DNA of 64,000 bases from Globodera rostochiensis (lineage: Eukaryota > Nematoda > Chromadorea > Rhabditida > Heteroderidae). Location of the stretch: NCBI GenBank assembly GCA_018350325.1, contig JAEVLN010000015.1:372001-436000 (forward strand), given 5' to 3'. Under the pieces are notes generated by a model that was not told the DNA's origin, did no database searches, and saw nothing but the letters and a program-made list of their open reading frames with translations. A program made the position numbers and the translations under genes. Below are positions 21,007 through 31,160 of this stretch, piece after piece. Positions within the stretch are counted from its first letter, which is position 1; each line of letters begins with the position of its first letter.

Positions 21007-21969
21007 TTTCTAACTCGAAGTGGCGTTAAATGGCACTTTTTTGGAAAGTATTAATTTTCGTTCAATAATTTCCAATCAAAAACGGGACGACTGACTTTAT
21101 TGACGCTGAATTAAATTTTTAATAAATAATTACACAGGAAATAAAAAGCAATAACTTATTCGTTTCAAAAAGTTAATAAATGATAATTTGGTGAAATGGA
21201 AATTCAAAAAAATAATCTCCGACAAACAAATTCCATTTTTTGTCATAAAATATAAATAAAATACGCTCTGGAAATTCCGTGATGGAGCGAGCGGGCGCCG
21301 CTGATTCATTCATTCTTCTGCTGGCAGCTTCATCGGTTAAATGATTTTCGCCAGATTTAATTAAAACGTCGAATTAATAGATGATGATTTCATGATCGCC
21401 TGTGGGTGCGCTTCGTCCCCGCCCCCCCCCCCCCGGCGCTTTGAGAACCCATACTGTTCTTAGTCAACCGAGTCTTGTTAGAGCTCTAAGTCTTTAGAAT
21501 ATTTGTGCATTCATTTTACTTTTTTTGGCATTTGACACTGGCTTTATCCAACAAGTAATATACCTAGGTTTATTTATTTGTTTGACGTGGAGCATTTTGA
21601 TCGTTTTAGGCCATTTCATCCGAAATTGTCGAAGTGGCATTTTCGGCCCAAAATGTCTTTTTTCTGTTTATAATAGGATTTAAAATGCCGTCTTTTCAGT
21701 TTTTCGCTCATTTTGGCATTTTGGCCGTTTTTGGCCTGGTTAGCATTTTGAGCCCGCGTCGTTAAACACAGCGCCCATTTTGCGGCCGCCGAGCACTTTT
21801 TTGCTTTTTGGTGTTTGTTCGTACGCCCAGCAAAGTGCCTTATTCAAAAAAAACAATTTAAACAGGCACGTATTTAGGATTTTTGGGGGGCGGGGGGGGG
21901 TACCGAAGAAGTCGATTTTTAGGGGGTGCATTTTTGGAGTTTATTGACCTTCTGGGGGGGGGTCGGCGG
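21007..21969. other. Gene-free stretch upstream of the Cys-rich gene
   Basis: Likely promoter DNA followed by dispersed repeats. C run near 21421-21434; the GGCACGTATTTAGGATTT repeat at 21867, the same family that ends the inverted-repeat arms. Confidence 0.4.
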
Positions 21970-22832
21970 TAGAGACCGGACCCAAAACCAAAACCAAAAT
22001 TTTTTTTTGGGTTTTTGTACAAAAAATTGGACCAAAAGTTTTTTGGGTTTTGGTTTTGGGTCAACTCGGAGTAAAACCCAAAAAAAACCAAAACCCAAAA
22101 AATCCCAAAAAAATCTTTTGGTTTTGGTTTTGGGTCCATGTCCTTTTTTGTACAAAAGTTTTGGGTGTTGCCCGGTTGAATTTACACCCCTAAAGATAAC
22201 ATCATCGAGTGATTTTTCAATCTTTTTTTAAGAATCTTTCGAAGTAATTGATGGCTTAATGGTTTGTCTTTTCGGCAACTCTTACGTTATGTGTTGGGTT
22301 CCAACCTCCTTTAGTGCGAGCAATTATTTTTCCTCTGCTCGCATACGCTTCCCCCATTAATAAATTTTAAAATAATTTTTCGAATATTTTTTAATTAAGA
22401 TGGCAGAAAAAAAGAATTTTTGAAAAAAATTCATCACATCTTTTTGAATTTTTTTCAACAAATTTTTTTAACAAAGATTGCCAAATTTTCATATTTTTCT
22501 GAACTTTTTGGTTTAATTTTGTAACAAAGACTTGATCTGTAAAAATTTTTCTGGCGGTGCAGGCGGACCTCTCCCATTCCTAAAAAAACTACCGTAATTT
22601 TAAAATTTTGGTTCCAAATCCCTTAAAAAATTGATTCAACAATTCAAAATTTTCTCGGCGGCGCCTATCGGCACCCCTACCGCCACCCCCCTAGTAAGGC
22701 AAAAGAAATTGGATTTCTGAAAATTCAAAAATCGGCTAATTATCGAAATTTTACACAATTTTCTTAACAATAAAAAAAAAATCCCAAAAAAATCTTTTGG
22801 TTTTGGTTTTGGGTCCAAGTTTCCGGTCTCTA
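21970..22832. mobile_element. hAT-like non-autonomous element, TAGAGA family
   Basis: Ends TAGAGACCGGACCCAAAACC and (right) GGTCCAAGTTTCCGGTCTCT followed by A. Flanks GTCGGCGG and CTCGGCGG give an 8-bp target duplication with one mismatch. Subterminal arrays of CCAAAACC/GGTTTTGG words occupy 21980-22135 and 22790-22815. It has the same terminal plan as the element at 40871-41714. No transposase frame was seen. It contains the SINE at 22249-22375. Confidence 0.75.
22249..22375 (+). repeat. tRNA-derived SINE copy
   Basis: A box (GATGGCTTAATGGTTT), B box (GGGTTCCAACCTCC), then a body ending CCCCCATTAATAAATTTTAA. The body matches 38431-38575 and 51158-51302, and a tail fragment lies near 34165-34245. 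Confidence 0.65.
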
Positions 22833-24353
22833 CTCGGCGGTGCCGATAGGCGCCGCTGAAAAATTTTTGACTCAATTTTGTTAAGGGAAATTACAACCAA
22901 AATTTTAAAAATACGGCAATTTTTTGAAGCTTTTAGGAATAGAAATAGTCCAACGGTGTCGATAGGCGCCGTAGGGAAAAATTTCCATGCATTTTAACGA
23001 CATTTGTGAAGAAATTTGTCAGAATTGTTATTTTTTTTTCAAAAATCTTAACAATTTATGAGTTTTGCGAAGGAGTCGGCTGAGAAAATTTTTGACTTTT
23101 GTTAAGAGAATTGGTCCAAAAATTACGAATTTGGAAATCAAAAGGGTCCCACGTGCCTGTTGCTCAAATGCATAAGAAAACGGAATTTATTTAATATGCC
23201 AAACAACGGAGAGAAGTTCCAAAATTAAATAAACAAAATGAATAATGTAAATAAATTTGTTATTTTAATTATTTGTAAAGATCGATAGGATTGTCGTAAA
23301 GGATTTTCCAACTAATTAGAATCACAACAATAATTTCCACTTTCATCTCGGGATAACGAAAAAGAGTTTAATTCAAAATCGTTAGCAAAATAAAACCTTG
23401 GATTTTTTATTTTCGTATTGAAATTTCGAGAAAATCCTTAAGGACTAACAAAACATGAATGGTCGTTTGAACGAACAAAATTCAATAAAGATAATAACTC
23501 AATCGATCGAGCAATTTATCCCATCAGCATTGCTTTGTTTGTTGGTTTGTCCCCGTCTCCCATATTTCCCAAAGTACCCGATTTTCGTAACCGTTTAACC
23601 GGTATTGCAATCATTAAATCTTTACTAGCGCCCAGATTTTTGAAAAATCCCGGATCATATTTTGGAAATGAAAATCCTGTTTTCAGGATATCCTGATCCT
23701 GGTGCTTCAACAAAAATACTAGGATTCCGGGTCAGGAGTCCTAAAATTCCCGACGCTGCCTTGGGGGAGCCTATTAGGCTTCGGCGAGGCAATGAATTTT
23801 TACCACTTTATCTTAAGATTACAAAAACGAAATACTTTTCTGACTTTTAGCCATTTTTAGTTTTCGTTTTTTCCTTTTAAAAATGGAGGAAGCCGATTAT
23901 TTAACGTGTCAGAAGAAAAAAAAGTTGTCAAATATCGATTTGCCTTTTTTTAGTGCCATCATCGGAAAAAATGATTCCAACGGCTCCATTCTGTAGAAGT
24001 TAGTTACCTATCAATAGAGATGGCATTTATAGACATGCAATTTTTTTCCTGAGCTCGGTTTTTAGTGCATATTTTTCATTTTTATTGAATTTTTGTTAAG
24101 GAATTTTTGAAAAATGTCGAAATATGGATAAAAATGCCCACCCGCCTCGTTCTGGATCCCCCATCGCCGAGTAGTTCGGCCAGCATGCTTGGGCAACCAG
24201 AAAGTCGACGTTTATCGATTGATGGAGCCTGACATATAAATATTTGCAGATTAATTAAATAATGAGAATGCTATAATTTTGTGCCCTCTGCCCAAGAATT
24301 TTAAGCTGGTTTAAATATTTTAAAATTTTAACTTACAAATAAACAAAGATTAC
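22833..24353. other. Gene-free stretch rich in hairpin repeats
   Basis: Two copies of the GC hairpin GGTGCCGATAGGCGCCG and related forms (22840, 22957), and the array ATCCTGATCCTGG near 23690. At 24140-24235 a minus segment reads SIDKRRLSGCPSMLAELL behind a CAG acceptor; it may be a downstream exon of the caspase relic but has no caspase motif. Confidence 0.4.
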
Positions 24354-24691
24354 CTGTGCTGTTTTGTTTGTGTTCTCATGCGCAATGTAGCCAAGTTGGT
24401 CCAAAAGAAATGTCATGTTTTGAACATCGACCTCAAATCCATGACGCACTTCTCCATCCTCAAATTGGTAATTGTTGATGATGAGGGCATAACCTCTCGG
24501 CGTAGAGCTGTTAATGTAGATCTGTAAAAAAATTCACCCTTTTTTTGGCTTTTTATTTATATTTTTACCTTTCGCTGGTTTAAGTCTGGAAGCGATTGAA
24601 ACGCGCTGCGCAAAGCCGTTGTGATCCGTTGGACCAACCGACCAGTATGCACTGCTGTTTCGAGTTCATAAGCCGAAGTCGAGCGAGAACG
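24354..24691 (-). pseudogene. Caspase (CED-3-like) p20 fragment
   Basis: Two minus-strand exons are in phase. 24691-24569 reads TSAYELETAVHTGRLVQRI. 24521-24354 reads IYINSSTPRGYALIINNYQF then RHGFEVDVQNMTFLLDQLG and ENTNKTAQ, ending at a GTAATC donor. STPRGYALIINN, R.G..VD...L...L..LGY and the N.TA motif are the start of the caspase p20 subunit, a cysteine protease of apoptosis. The exons carrying the catalytic His (SHG) and Cys (QACRG) were not found in the ~1 kb downstream, and the p10 subunit is absent. An Arg-rich frame from an ATG at 25000 (MSGRRFRSRERRRTEHAR) could be the first exon, but its phase does not fit. Most likely a truncated copy; alternatively a gene with distant exons. Confidence 0.7.
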
Positions 24692-25602
24692 CTAAAATTT
24701 TTGTTGTCATTATTAGTGCATAAAACAATAGAAATACAAAATTTTGGGATCGGGATTTTAAAAAAATCGGGATTGGCTGGGGATAAAAGCCGGGAGCGAA
24801 ACTCAACGCAAAACCAAGATCAAAAATGAGTGCATGAAGTCGTCAACTACAAAAATTTTCAACACTACCCCATTTTTCATAAAATTAAAAACCGGGATTC
24901 CCGAACAAATATTTGCAAAAAAATACTTAGTGCTCGTGGTTTTGCTCTCGCATGCTCAGTTCTTCGCCGTTCACGTGATCTGAATCGTCGACCACTCATT
25001 AAAGTTTTTTTGTCAGTTTCGCTATAAACAATTCAGAATTAACAGGAAAGACATTTTACGTTCATTCAAGTTTTGGGTTGGCTTTTAACAGTTTGTTGTA
25101 AAATTTGAATTTGGCGCTTTGGCAGAGTTCGAAGAATGACTGCAAGGATGAATTTCACCGATTTTCGATAAAACAGTTATGGATGATTAAAAAGATAGTT
25201 TTAAAATACTAAAAAATATATAAAGCCACGTTTACTTCGTTTGGCCTCCCTTTCCTGTGCCCAAATTTTGCAATTTTCACTCATTTTTGGGCTAATTTCA
25301 ATTTTTTGACCTTCAAGGAGCTAAAAAAAATTGAGCGTTTAATCAAAATTTCACTCGTTAAAAAGTGTTGGCCGTTTTGCTTCTGAGTTCTGTGCAAAAA
25401 ATTAGGCAAATCGGTGTAAAAGGAGTCCTGACTTTTTGGCAAAAGTTTTACAAAGATTGCCGTCAAAACTAGGGGTCGCAAAGGAAAATATGAGGAAATT
25501 TCGTAAATATTCACGTTTTTATTAAGAATTCTGTCCGATTTTTGCGTAAGTGGCCCTTTTTGGCCTAAATACTAGCGGATACCTGATTAAAGTTCGCCGA
25601 AA
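24692..25602. other. Gene-free stretch left of arm 2
   Basis: Contains a CGGGATT word array (24745-24905) and otherwise AT-rich DNA. Apart from the possible caspase first exon at 25000, nothing is supported. Confidence 0.4.
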
Positions 25603-25726
25603 AATCGACCTTTTTTTGTACCCCCTCCATAGCAAAATCCTAAATACGTGCCTGCCGGACACCTTTAACGGGTTCCATACAATTTTCATCTTCAATTACT
25701 ATTTTCAGCATGGCAAATTTGAGTCG

Positions 25727-26309
25727 TTAAAAGTTGAAACTAGGGTTGTTGGCGGTCGGTTTTAAAACAATTATCGTTAATATCTAAAATTTTTCCCGGC
25801 CGGGACTCCGCCCATTCCTAAAAACTTTAAAAAATTACCTTATTAATTACCAATTTTACAAAGAAACAATTTTTATTTATTTGTTTCGTCCACCATAGAT
25901 GTCACCGAAAGTGATAAAAAATAAATTAGTCGGGGTGGGGTCACTCAACTTTGAACAAAGTTATTCATTTTTCTAAATATTCAGTGGAATTTGTCCAATC
26001 AAAAAAATGAAATGATTGAGAATTGTATCTTATAAAAAAAATTGGGAAATTTAAAAACTTTTGGAATTGTTTACACACCGTAAAGTTCAGAGAAAGTTTG
26101 AAAAACCAATTAACGCAGCCAGGATCTGAACCATCTCCCACCCACAGTTCACCTACCCCTACCACTTCCACTACACCAGCACTTTCATCAACAAACACCC
26201 ATAAAATCCCATCATTACGGGGGTGTATTTTTAAACCGATAAACCGGTACCCCCCGGTTTTCTGCTTCGGTTCGGTTAACCGACCGCCAACAACCCTAGT
26301 AAAACTTTT
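25727..26309. repeat. TIR element in arm 2
   Basis: Mirror copy of the element at 16480-17062, in the same place relative to the F-box-like gene. Confidence 0.7.
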
Positions 26310-26572
26310 AAATTATGCCAATCCCTCAATGTTTTCTTCTCGTAAGAACACATTTTTATGTGCGCCACAAATTACAATGGCTGCTGCTGTAAAGCTGTTT
26401 GATGCAAACAGAATAGAGACGGATGTTTTCTTTCTCTGCCCCCCTATTGAGCACAAAATTATCGATTTTTGTCTTTCTTTAATCGTTGTCAGAGATGGGC
26501 AAATTCCGTCTCTTTCTTTTCCCAATTTTTGTCTGCACTATTTCTCACGCGACGAAGCCACAACGAGTTGAC

Positions 26573-26612
26573 CTGACGATTTTGTCACAATCATTCGAAC
26601 AGAATTATTTTT
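26573..26612 (+). promoter_or_regulatory. Conserved upstream box of F-box-like genes (copy D)
   Basis: Same box as at 16177-16216. Here it is about 280 bp before the ATG, against about 67-69 bp for the genes at 33927 and 45136. The extra distance equals the tandem repeat at 26633-26850. Confidence 0.55.
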
Positions 26613-26632
26613 TTGTTTCATATTAAAAATTA

Positions 26633-26850
26633 AAGGTTTATTTTAGCTTTAATCGTTACTATAATTATTTGGATTTTATTGTTTATATTAAGAATTAAAG
26701 GTTCATTTTAGCTTTAATCGTTACTATAATTATTTGGATTTTATTGTTTATATTAAGAATTAAAGGTTCATTTTAGCTTTAATCGTTACTATAATTATTT
26801 GGATTTATTGTTTATATTAAGAATTAAAGGTTCATTTTAGCCACATTTAA
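26633..26850. repeat. Three-copy ~65-bp tandem repeat (arm 2)
   Basis: Mirror of 15940-16165. Each unit includes AGCTTTAATCGTTACTATAA and AAGAATTAAAGGTTCATTTT. Confidence 0.8.
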
Positions 26851-26857
26851 TCGTTAG

Positions 26858-26864
26858 TATAAAT
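26858..26864 (+). promoter_or_regulatory. TATA-like box of copy D
   Basis: TATAAAT 28 bp before the ATG at 26893; mirrored before copy C and matched by TATAAAT before the gene at 33927. The short distance would leave almost no 5' UTR, so it may instead be part of the repeat unit. Confidence 0.35.
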
Positions 26865-26892
26865 TATTTCAATTTTCAACAACAATCAATAA

Positions 26893-28546
26893 ATGTCGGA
26901 CAATCCAAAGAAAGTGGAGAAACAATTGAATAAAATGTGAGTTTTCTTTTATTTATAAGGAACAAATTTTTTCGGCAGCGAATAGTAAAAAATGCGATTT
27001 TCTTCTTTTTTAAAAATGGCATCGTTAAAAGCCTCAAAAATGCATTAATTACGAAATGTGACCGTTTTCTGCCGGTTTTTATTGTACAAATTTACTATAA
27101 TTAGATTTGGGCTTTGAGTAATTTTATGTGATTTTTAGGCTAATATGAGCCGATTTTTGCTTAAAAATTAAAGTTTCTCCCCATAAAACAAACCAATAAA
27201 TTGTTTTTAGTAACGCATTTTGAGCTTGGTCCGTAAATAAAATTTGTACCCATTTTCTTACATTGGAAAGTAAAAATTCCGATTTGCCCCAGGGCAAGAA
27301 TTTGGCAAAACTAGGCTAAAATAATGTTTTTTTTAATTTTGTGTTTAATGCTTTTAATCGATTGTCAGTTTTATTTCTGCCGACGTTTTGTTCGAAGTCT
27401 TCGCATTCTGTGGCCCAATTGTGCTCGGCCTGAAACTTGCACTGATCAGCGATCGATTTGACCGTTTAGTGGACGCGCATTTCTTTTCGAAGCAATGGGC
27501 ACTGGGCAATTTGGAAATTCGTCGCGCAAAGAAAGGATGTGGCGCTGAAATTGTCAAACGCTTTGATCGGGAGGGCTATGAAGTCGAGCGTCGGCTGCCA
27601 ATTCCGCAAGAGCCGCTTCCCGACAATGTGATCGGCTTTGAGTGCCTTCAAATAAAGTCCTTAAATTGTTCTGAAAGCCCTAAACAATATTTGAGAATTT
27701 TAGTTACATCAACCGAAAAGTCATCAAATTTCTTCAAAGAATTAGCCGACTTTTCGACTCCAAAGGAACCAAACTTAACATTGGAACATCATCCTACACC
27801 CAAAACCGCAGTTGGGAAATCATTTGGGAGAAGATTTGGCCTCTGATCAATGGCAACGTTTGCGGCGTTTCTTTGGATTCCTCCCAACTCGGCCGTTTGC
27901 GCCGTTTCTCTCCAACTGTTCTCGGCGATTGCCCAAGGCTCCGAATGGTCAATTCCGGTTATGCTTTCCCCGAGTTTCCGGCGAATGACAGTGCCGGCGC
28001 TTCTTCTGACCAAGCATTGGGTAAATGGTTGCACACGCCTCGCGGGGATGGACTTCCGAAAGTGTTCCGATGCGTTTGTCGTTTGGAAAAAGTGGAAAGA
28101 CTCAAAAATGTGATTTTATTGTGCTTTTTCTGTTTAAATTCCTCTATAACTTCTTTAGGCATTTGTCAATTCGACCAATCCAGCAAATTTCATCGCCTGT
28201 ATTTTTACTTGTTGCAATTCTGCTGGCATTGCGCCATTTGAACAGAAGAACAATTCGACGGGCGAACGATTGGAGTCACGACGCCTTAAGAAAAACTTTT
28301 CGCTGTTGATTCGTTGTCCAATTGAGCGCGACGAAGAAAAATGGGCCGAGTTGGAAAAGGCGGCGGTTGAATGGGATTGGGACTGTCAGTGGAATCGCAT
28401 CGCCATTAACTTCGAGGACAAGAACATGAGCGATGTCGGGTAAGACAAAATGACTGTACTATCGTTTAAATCAAATTTTTGTTTCATTTTTAATTTTCAG
28501 ACAACACAAGCGAAGGCCGCGAATGAGCAAGAAAAGCAAAAAGTGA
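26893..28546 (+). CDS. F-box-like family protein (copy D, arm 2)
   Basis: Complete gene of 354 codons in five exons: 26893-26936, 27369-27656, 27704-28109, 28159-28439 and 28501-28546. Features in order: [15 protein letters not shown]-box-like [32 protein letters not shown] (residues ~18-50); [20 protein letters not shown]; the middle region [90 protein letters not shown]; basic tail. All splice phases fit and no stop interrupts. A role as an SCF substrate receptor is inferred. It differs from copy C mainly within the 3' half of exon 3 ([32 protein letters not shown]). Confidence 0.87.
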
Positions 28547-28624
28547 ATGAGCGGAACGGAATTTAAAGGATGGAAATTCAAACTTAGAAATGGACTACAT
28601 AAATATTGAAAGTTTTACTTTCCC

Positions 28625-29854
28625 CCCAGGGTTGGGATCTCAAAATATTAAAAATCCGCATCGGAGCATTTAAAAAAAATCTTCATTTAGTACCTAAAAT
28701 CCGCAAATTCAACATTTCTTCATTAAAATTAAATATTTAAGTAAGTTACATTAAAACAAAAAAACCTCATTTGAAATTTAGCCTCATTGACCTTCCAAAA
28801 ACCACAAAATGAGGCTCAAACCTCAGATTTGGGAGCCACGGTTAAGAGATTTGCAACTTAAATTTTAAAAATAGTCATTTTTTGAAACTTAATTAATGAA
28901 AAAGGTCCGGTAAAATCTTTTTTGAAGATATAGCAATTTTTGATAAGAGAAAAAAGCTTTTGTTGTCAATTTCCCCAAAAACCCACAAAAAGTCCACAAG
29001 GATCTCAAAAGACCACAAAATCCGCATTTCAAAAAAAATCCTCATTGGCCTTTCCAAAAACCACAGAATGAGGAAAAATCCGCAGATATCCCTTTTCCCC
29101 ACACATTTTAAAGCTTTTGTTGAGCAGAAATTCTGATAAAAGCTTAGTTGTCCTTATATCAGGTCGAGGTCTTTATTTTCCGATTTAATAAAAATTAGAA
29201 TTTTCTCTCGTAAATTATTTCGCTTATTTTTCCGTTTGATTGAGTGCCTAATAGAAATCTTGAATTAAATTTATTGATTTTATGCTCAATTTTAAATTTT
29301 TTATTACGAAATCCAAGCCCATTTTGGAAATTGCGGATTCTTATTAACGGATTTCCGGTAATTGATGTAAAAAATAGAAAGGATGTGAAAACGGGCTCTG
29401 ATGTTTAAAAAAGTCGTTTTTTAATTTTCAAAAATTTCAACCGACTCAAAAACTGCTTTAAATTCTCAATTTTTATTTTCTATTGACAAATTCGTAATCA
29501 GTGCATCAAATAGCATATTTTTAGACAATTTTTAGAATAAAATATTGCCCAAAAATTTTGACAAAAAAGGTCCCGGTTCCATAATTTTGACCCTGGGCCC
29601 TCAGATCCATATTTTTTTGTCCAAATTTCCGAATCTTTGTTTCGAGCTTGCTTCGGGTAGTGAGCCAAGCTTCGCCCACCCCTGACCGAGATCGAAACCG
29701 AACTAGACCAAATGCAAATTAGGTTCTTTAAAAAGGTCTTTTTCCAAAACGCGTTTTTCGAACTGTTTTTGGATGAAATAAAAAAAAAAGCAACAATTTT
29801 CAAATCCAGTCCATAGAATTTTTTCCATTTCAAATTCAGTCGTTCTCCGTTCTT
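28625..29854. other. Repeat-filled gap between copies D and E
   Basis: An element from about 28626 to 29090 begins CAGGGTTGGGATCTC and ends GCAGATATCCC, with CCTCATT and AAAAATCCGC words inside. CTTTCCCC/TTTTCCCC on its flanks may be its target duplication. About 29160-29350 is a dispersed repeat (GAGTGCCTAATAGAAATCTT) that recurs at 47560-47760 and 58595-58790. No gene. Confidence 0.5.
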
Positions 29855-31160
29855 TCACCTTTTGGGCTCACTCGGACCTTCATTTGCGTCAAGGAGCCTG
29901 ATAATTAGAAATGAGTACACAAAATGATCGTAGGAATAGGAATATCCGGAAAACATTTTTAAAGATTAATCGGTGGAAGGGGAAATGCTTCTCGTCCCAT
30001 TTTGCCCTTACCCCTCGCCGATGTCCCTGTCGTTGAACATAATGGAGAAGCAATTCCACTGACGACGCCAATTCAACTCCAATGCCTCCTTTTCCCACTC
30101 GGCCCATTTGTTTTCGTCGCGCTCAATTGGACAACGAACCAACAGCCATTTGTGTCGCAACTCCAATCGCTCCCCCGTCAAATTGTTTCTCGGTTCAAAT
30201 TGCGCACCAATAGAAGACCAAGAACCAAAACAGATGATGAAATTGACAGGCTCAGTCGAATTGACAAATGCCTAGGACAAAAAAGAAATTTAAATTGGAA
30301 AATTCACAATTCGTTGACCATTCTGAGTCCTTCCATTTCTGGCCAACTCCAATGTTGACATTTCAACACTTTCGGAAGTCCATCCCCGCGGGGCGTGTGC
30401 AACCATTTGGCCACTGCTTGTTCAGAAGAAGCGCCGGCACTGTCATCGGAGGGAAACGCGGGAAAAACAAAATCGGAATCGATCATTCGGAGTTTGGCAC
30501 AATCGCGGAGAATGGTCGGAGAGATTTGGCGCAAACGGTCGAAATTTGAGGGAGACAAAGTAAAGCCGCAAATGTTGCCTTTGATCAGAGGCCAAATTCG
30601 GTGCCAAATGATTTTCCAACTACGCTTTTGGTTGTCGGTTGTTCCAATGAAAAGATCGATCCCCTTAGGGCAAATGCTTTGGAGAAACTCGATGACACTT
30701 CGGTCGATGTAACTAAAAGTTTATGAAACTCCAAAAAATAGCTGAGAATTACCTCATGCTAAGGCTTTCGAAGCCGATCACAATGGCCGGAAACGCTTTT
30801 TGCGGAATTGACAGCCGATGCTCGACCTTCCAATGAACAAGTTTGACAATTTCAGCGCCATTTCCGTCCTTTGAGCGACTAATTTTCAAATGGCCCAACG
30901 ACCATTCATTCAAATTGAAATGCGCGTCCACCAAAAAGTCAAATCGATCGCTGATCAACGCAACTTTCAGTCCGAGCACAAAAGGGCCACAGAATTGGAA
31001 TACTTCGAACAAAATGTCGTCACAAATAGAACTGAAATTCGGAACTGCTCAATTTACTCGTTTAGAAGGGTCTATCTTCGGAAAATTCCCTTCGCTTTTC
31101 GAATATAAAAACTAACATTTCTTTCAGACATTTCTCCGCTTCCTTCGGATTGTCAGACAT
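29855..31160 (-). CDS. F-box-like family protein (copy E)
   Basis: Complete minus-strand gene of 339 codons: 31160-31117 ([14 protein letters not shown]), 31031-30753 ([35 protein letters not shown]), 30712-30319 ([38 protein letters not shown]), 30271-30012 ([29 protein letters not shown]) and 29897-29855 (tail [13 protein letters not shown], stop). It is more divergent than copies C and D, and its introns are short. Unlike A, C, D, F and G, the last exon is read in the frame that gives the acidic DANEGP tail. The upstream region does not carry the conserved GACGATTTTGTCACAATC box of the others. F-box-type function inferred from family. Confidence 0.85.

Larger units (their letters stand above)
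25603..28624 (-). repeat. Inverted-repeat arm 2 (~3.0 kb)
   Basis: Mirror of 14165-17186. The right edge is cut by an inserted CAGGGTTGGGATCTC element beginning at about 28626, after which weaker similarity to the 3' flank of copy C resumes near 29095. Confidence 0.9.

Noticed and set aside
21858..22155. Frames with Lys/Pro/Phe repeats (KPKPK, FWVL)
   Set aside because: Produced by the CCAAAACC word array of the TAGAGA element.
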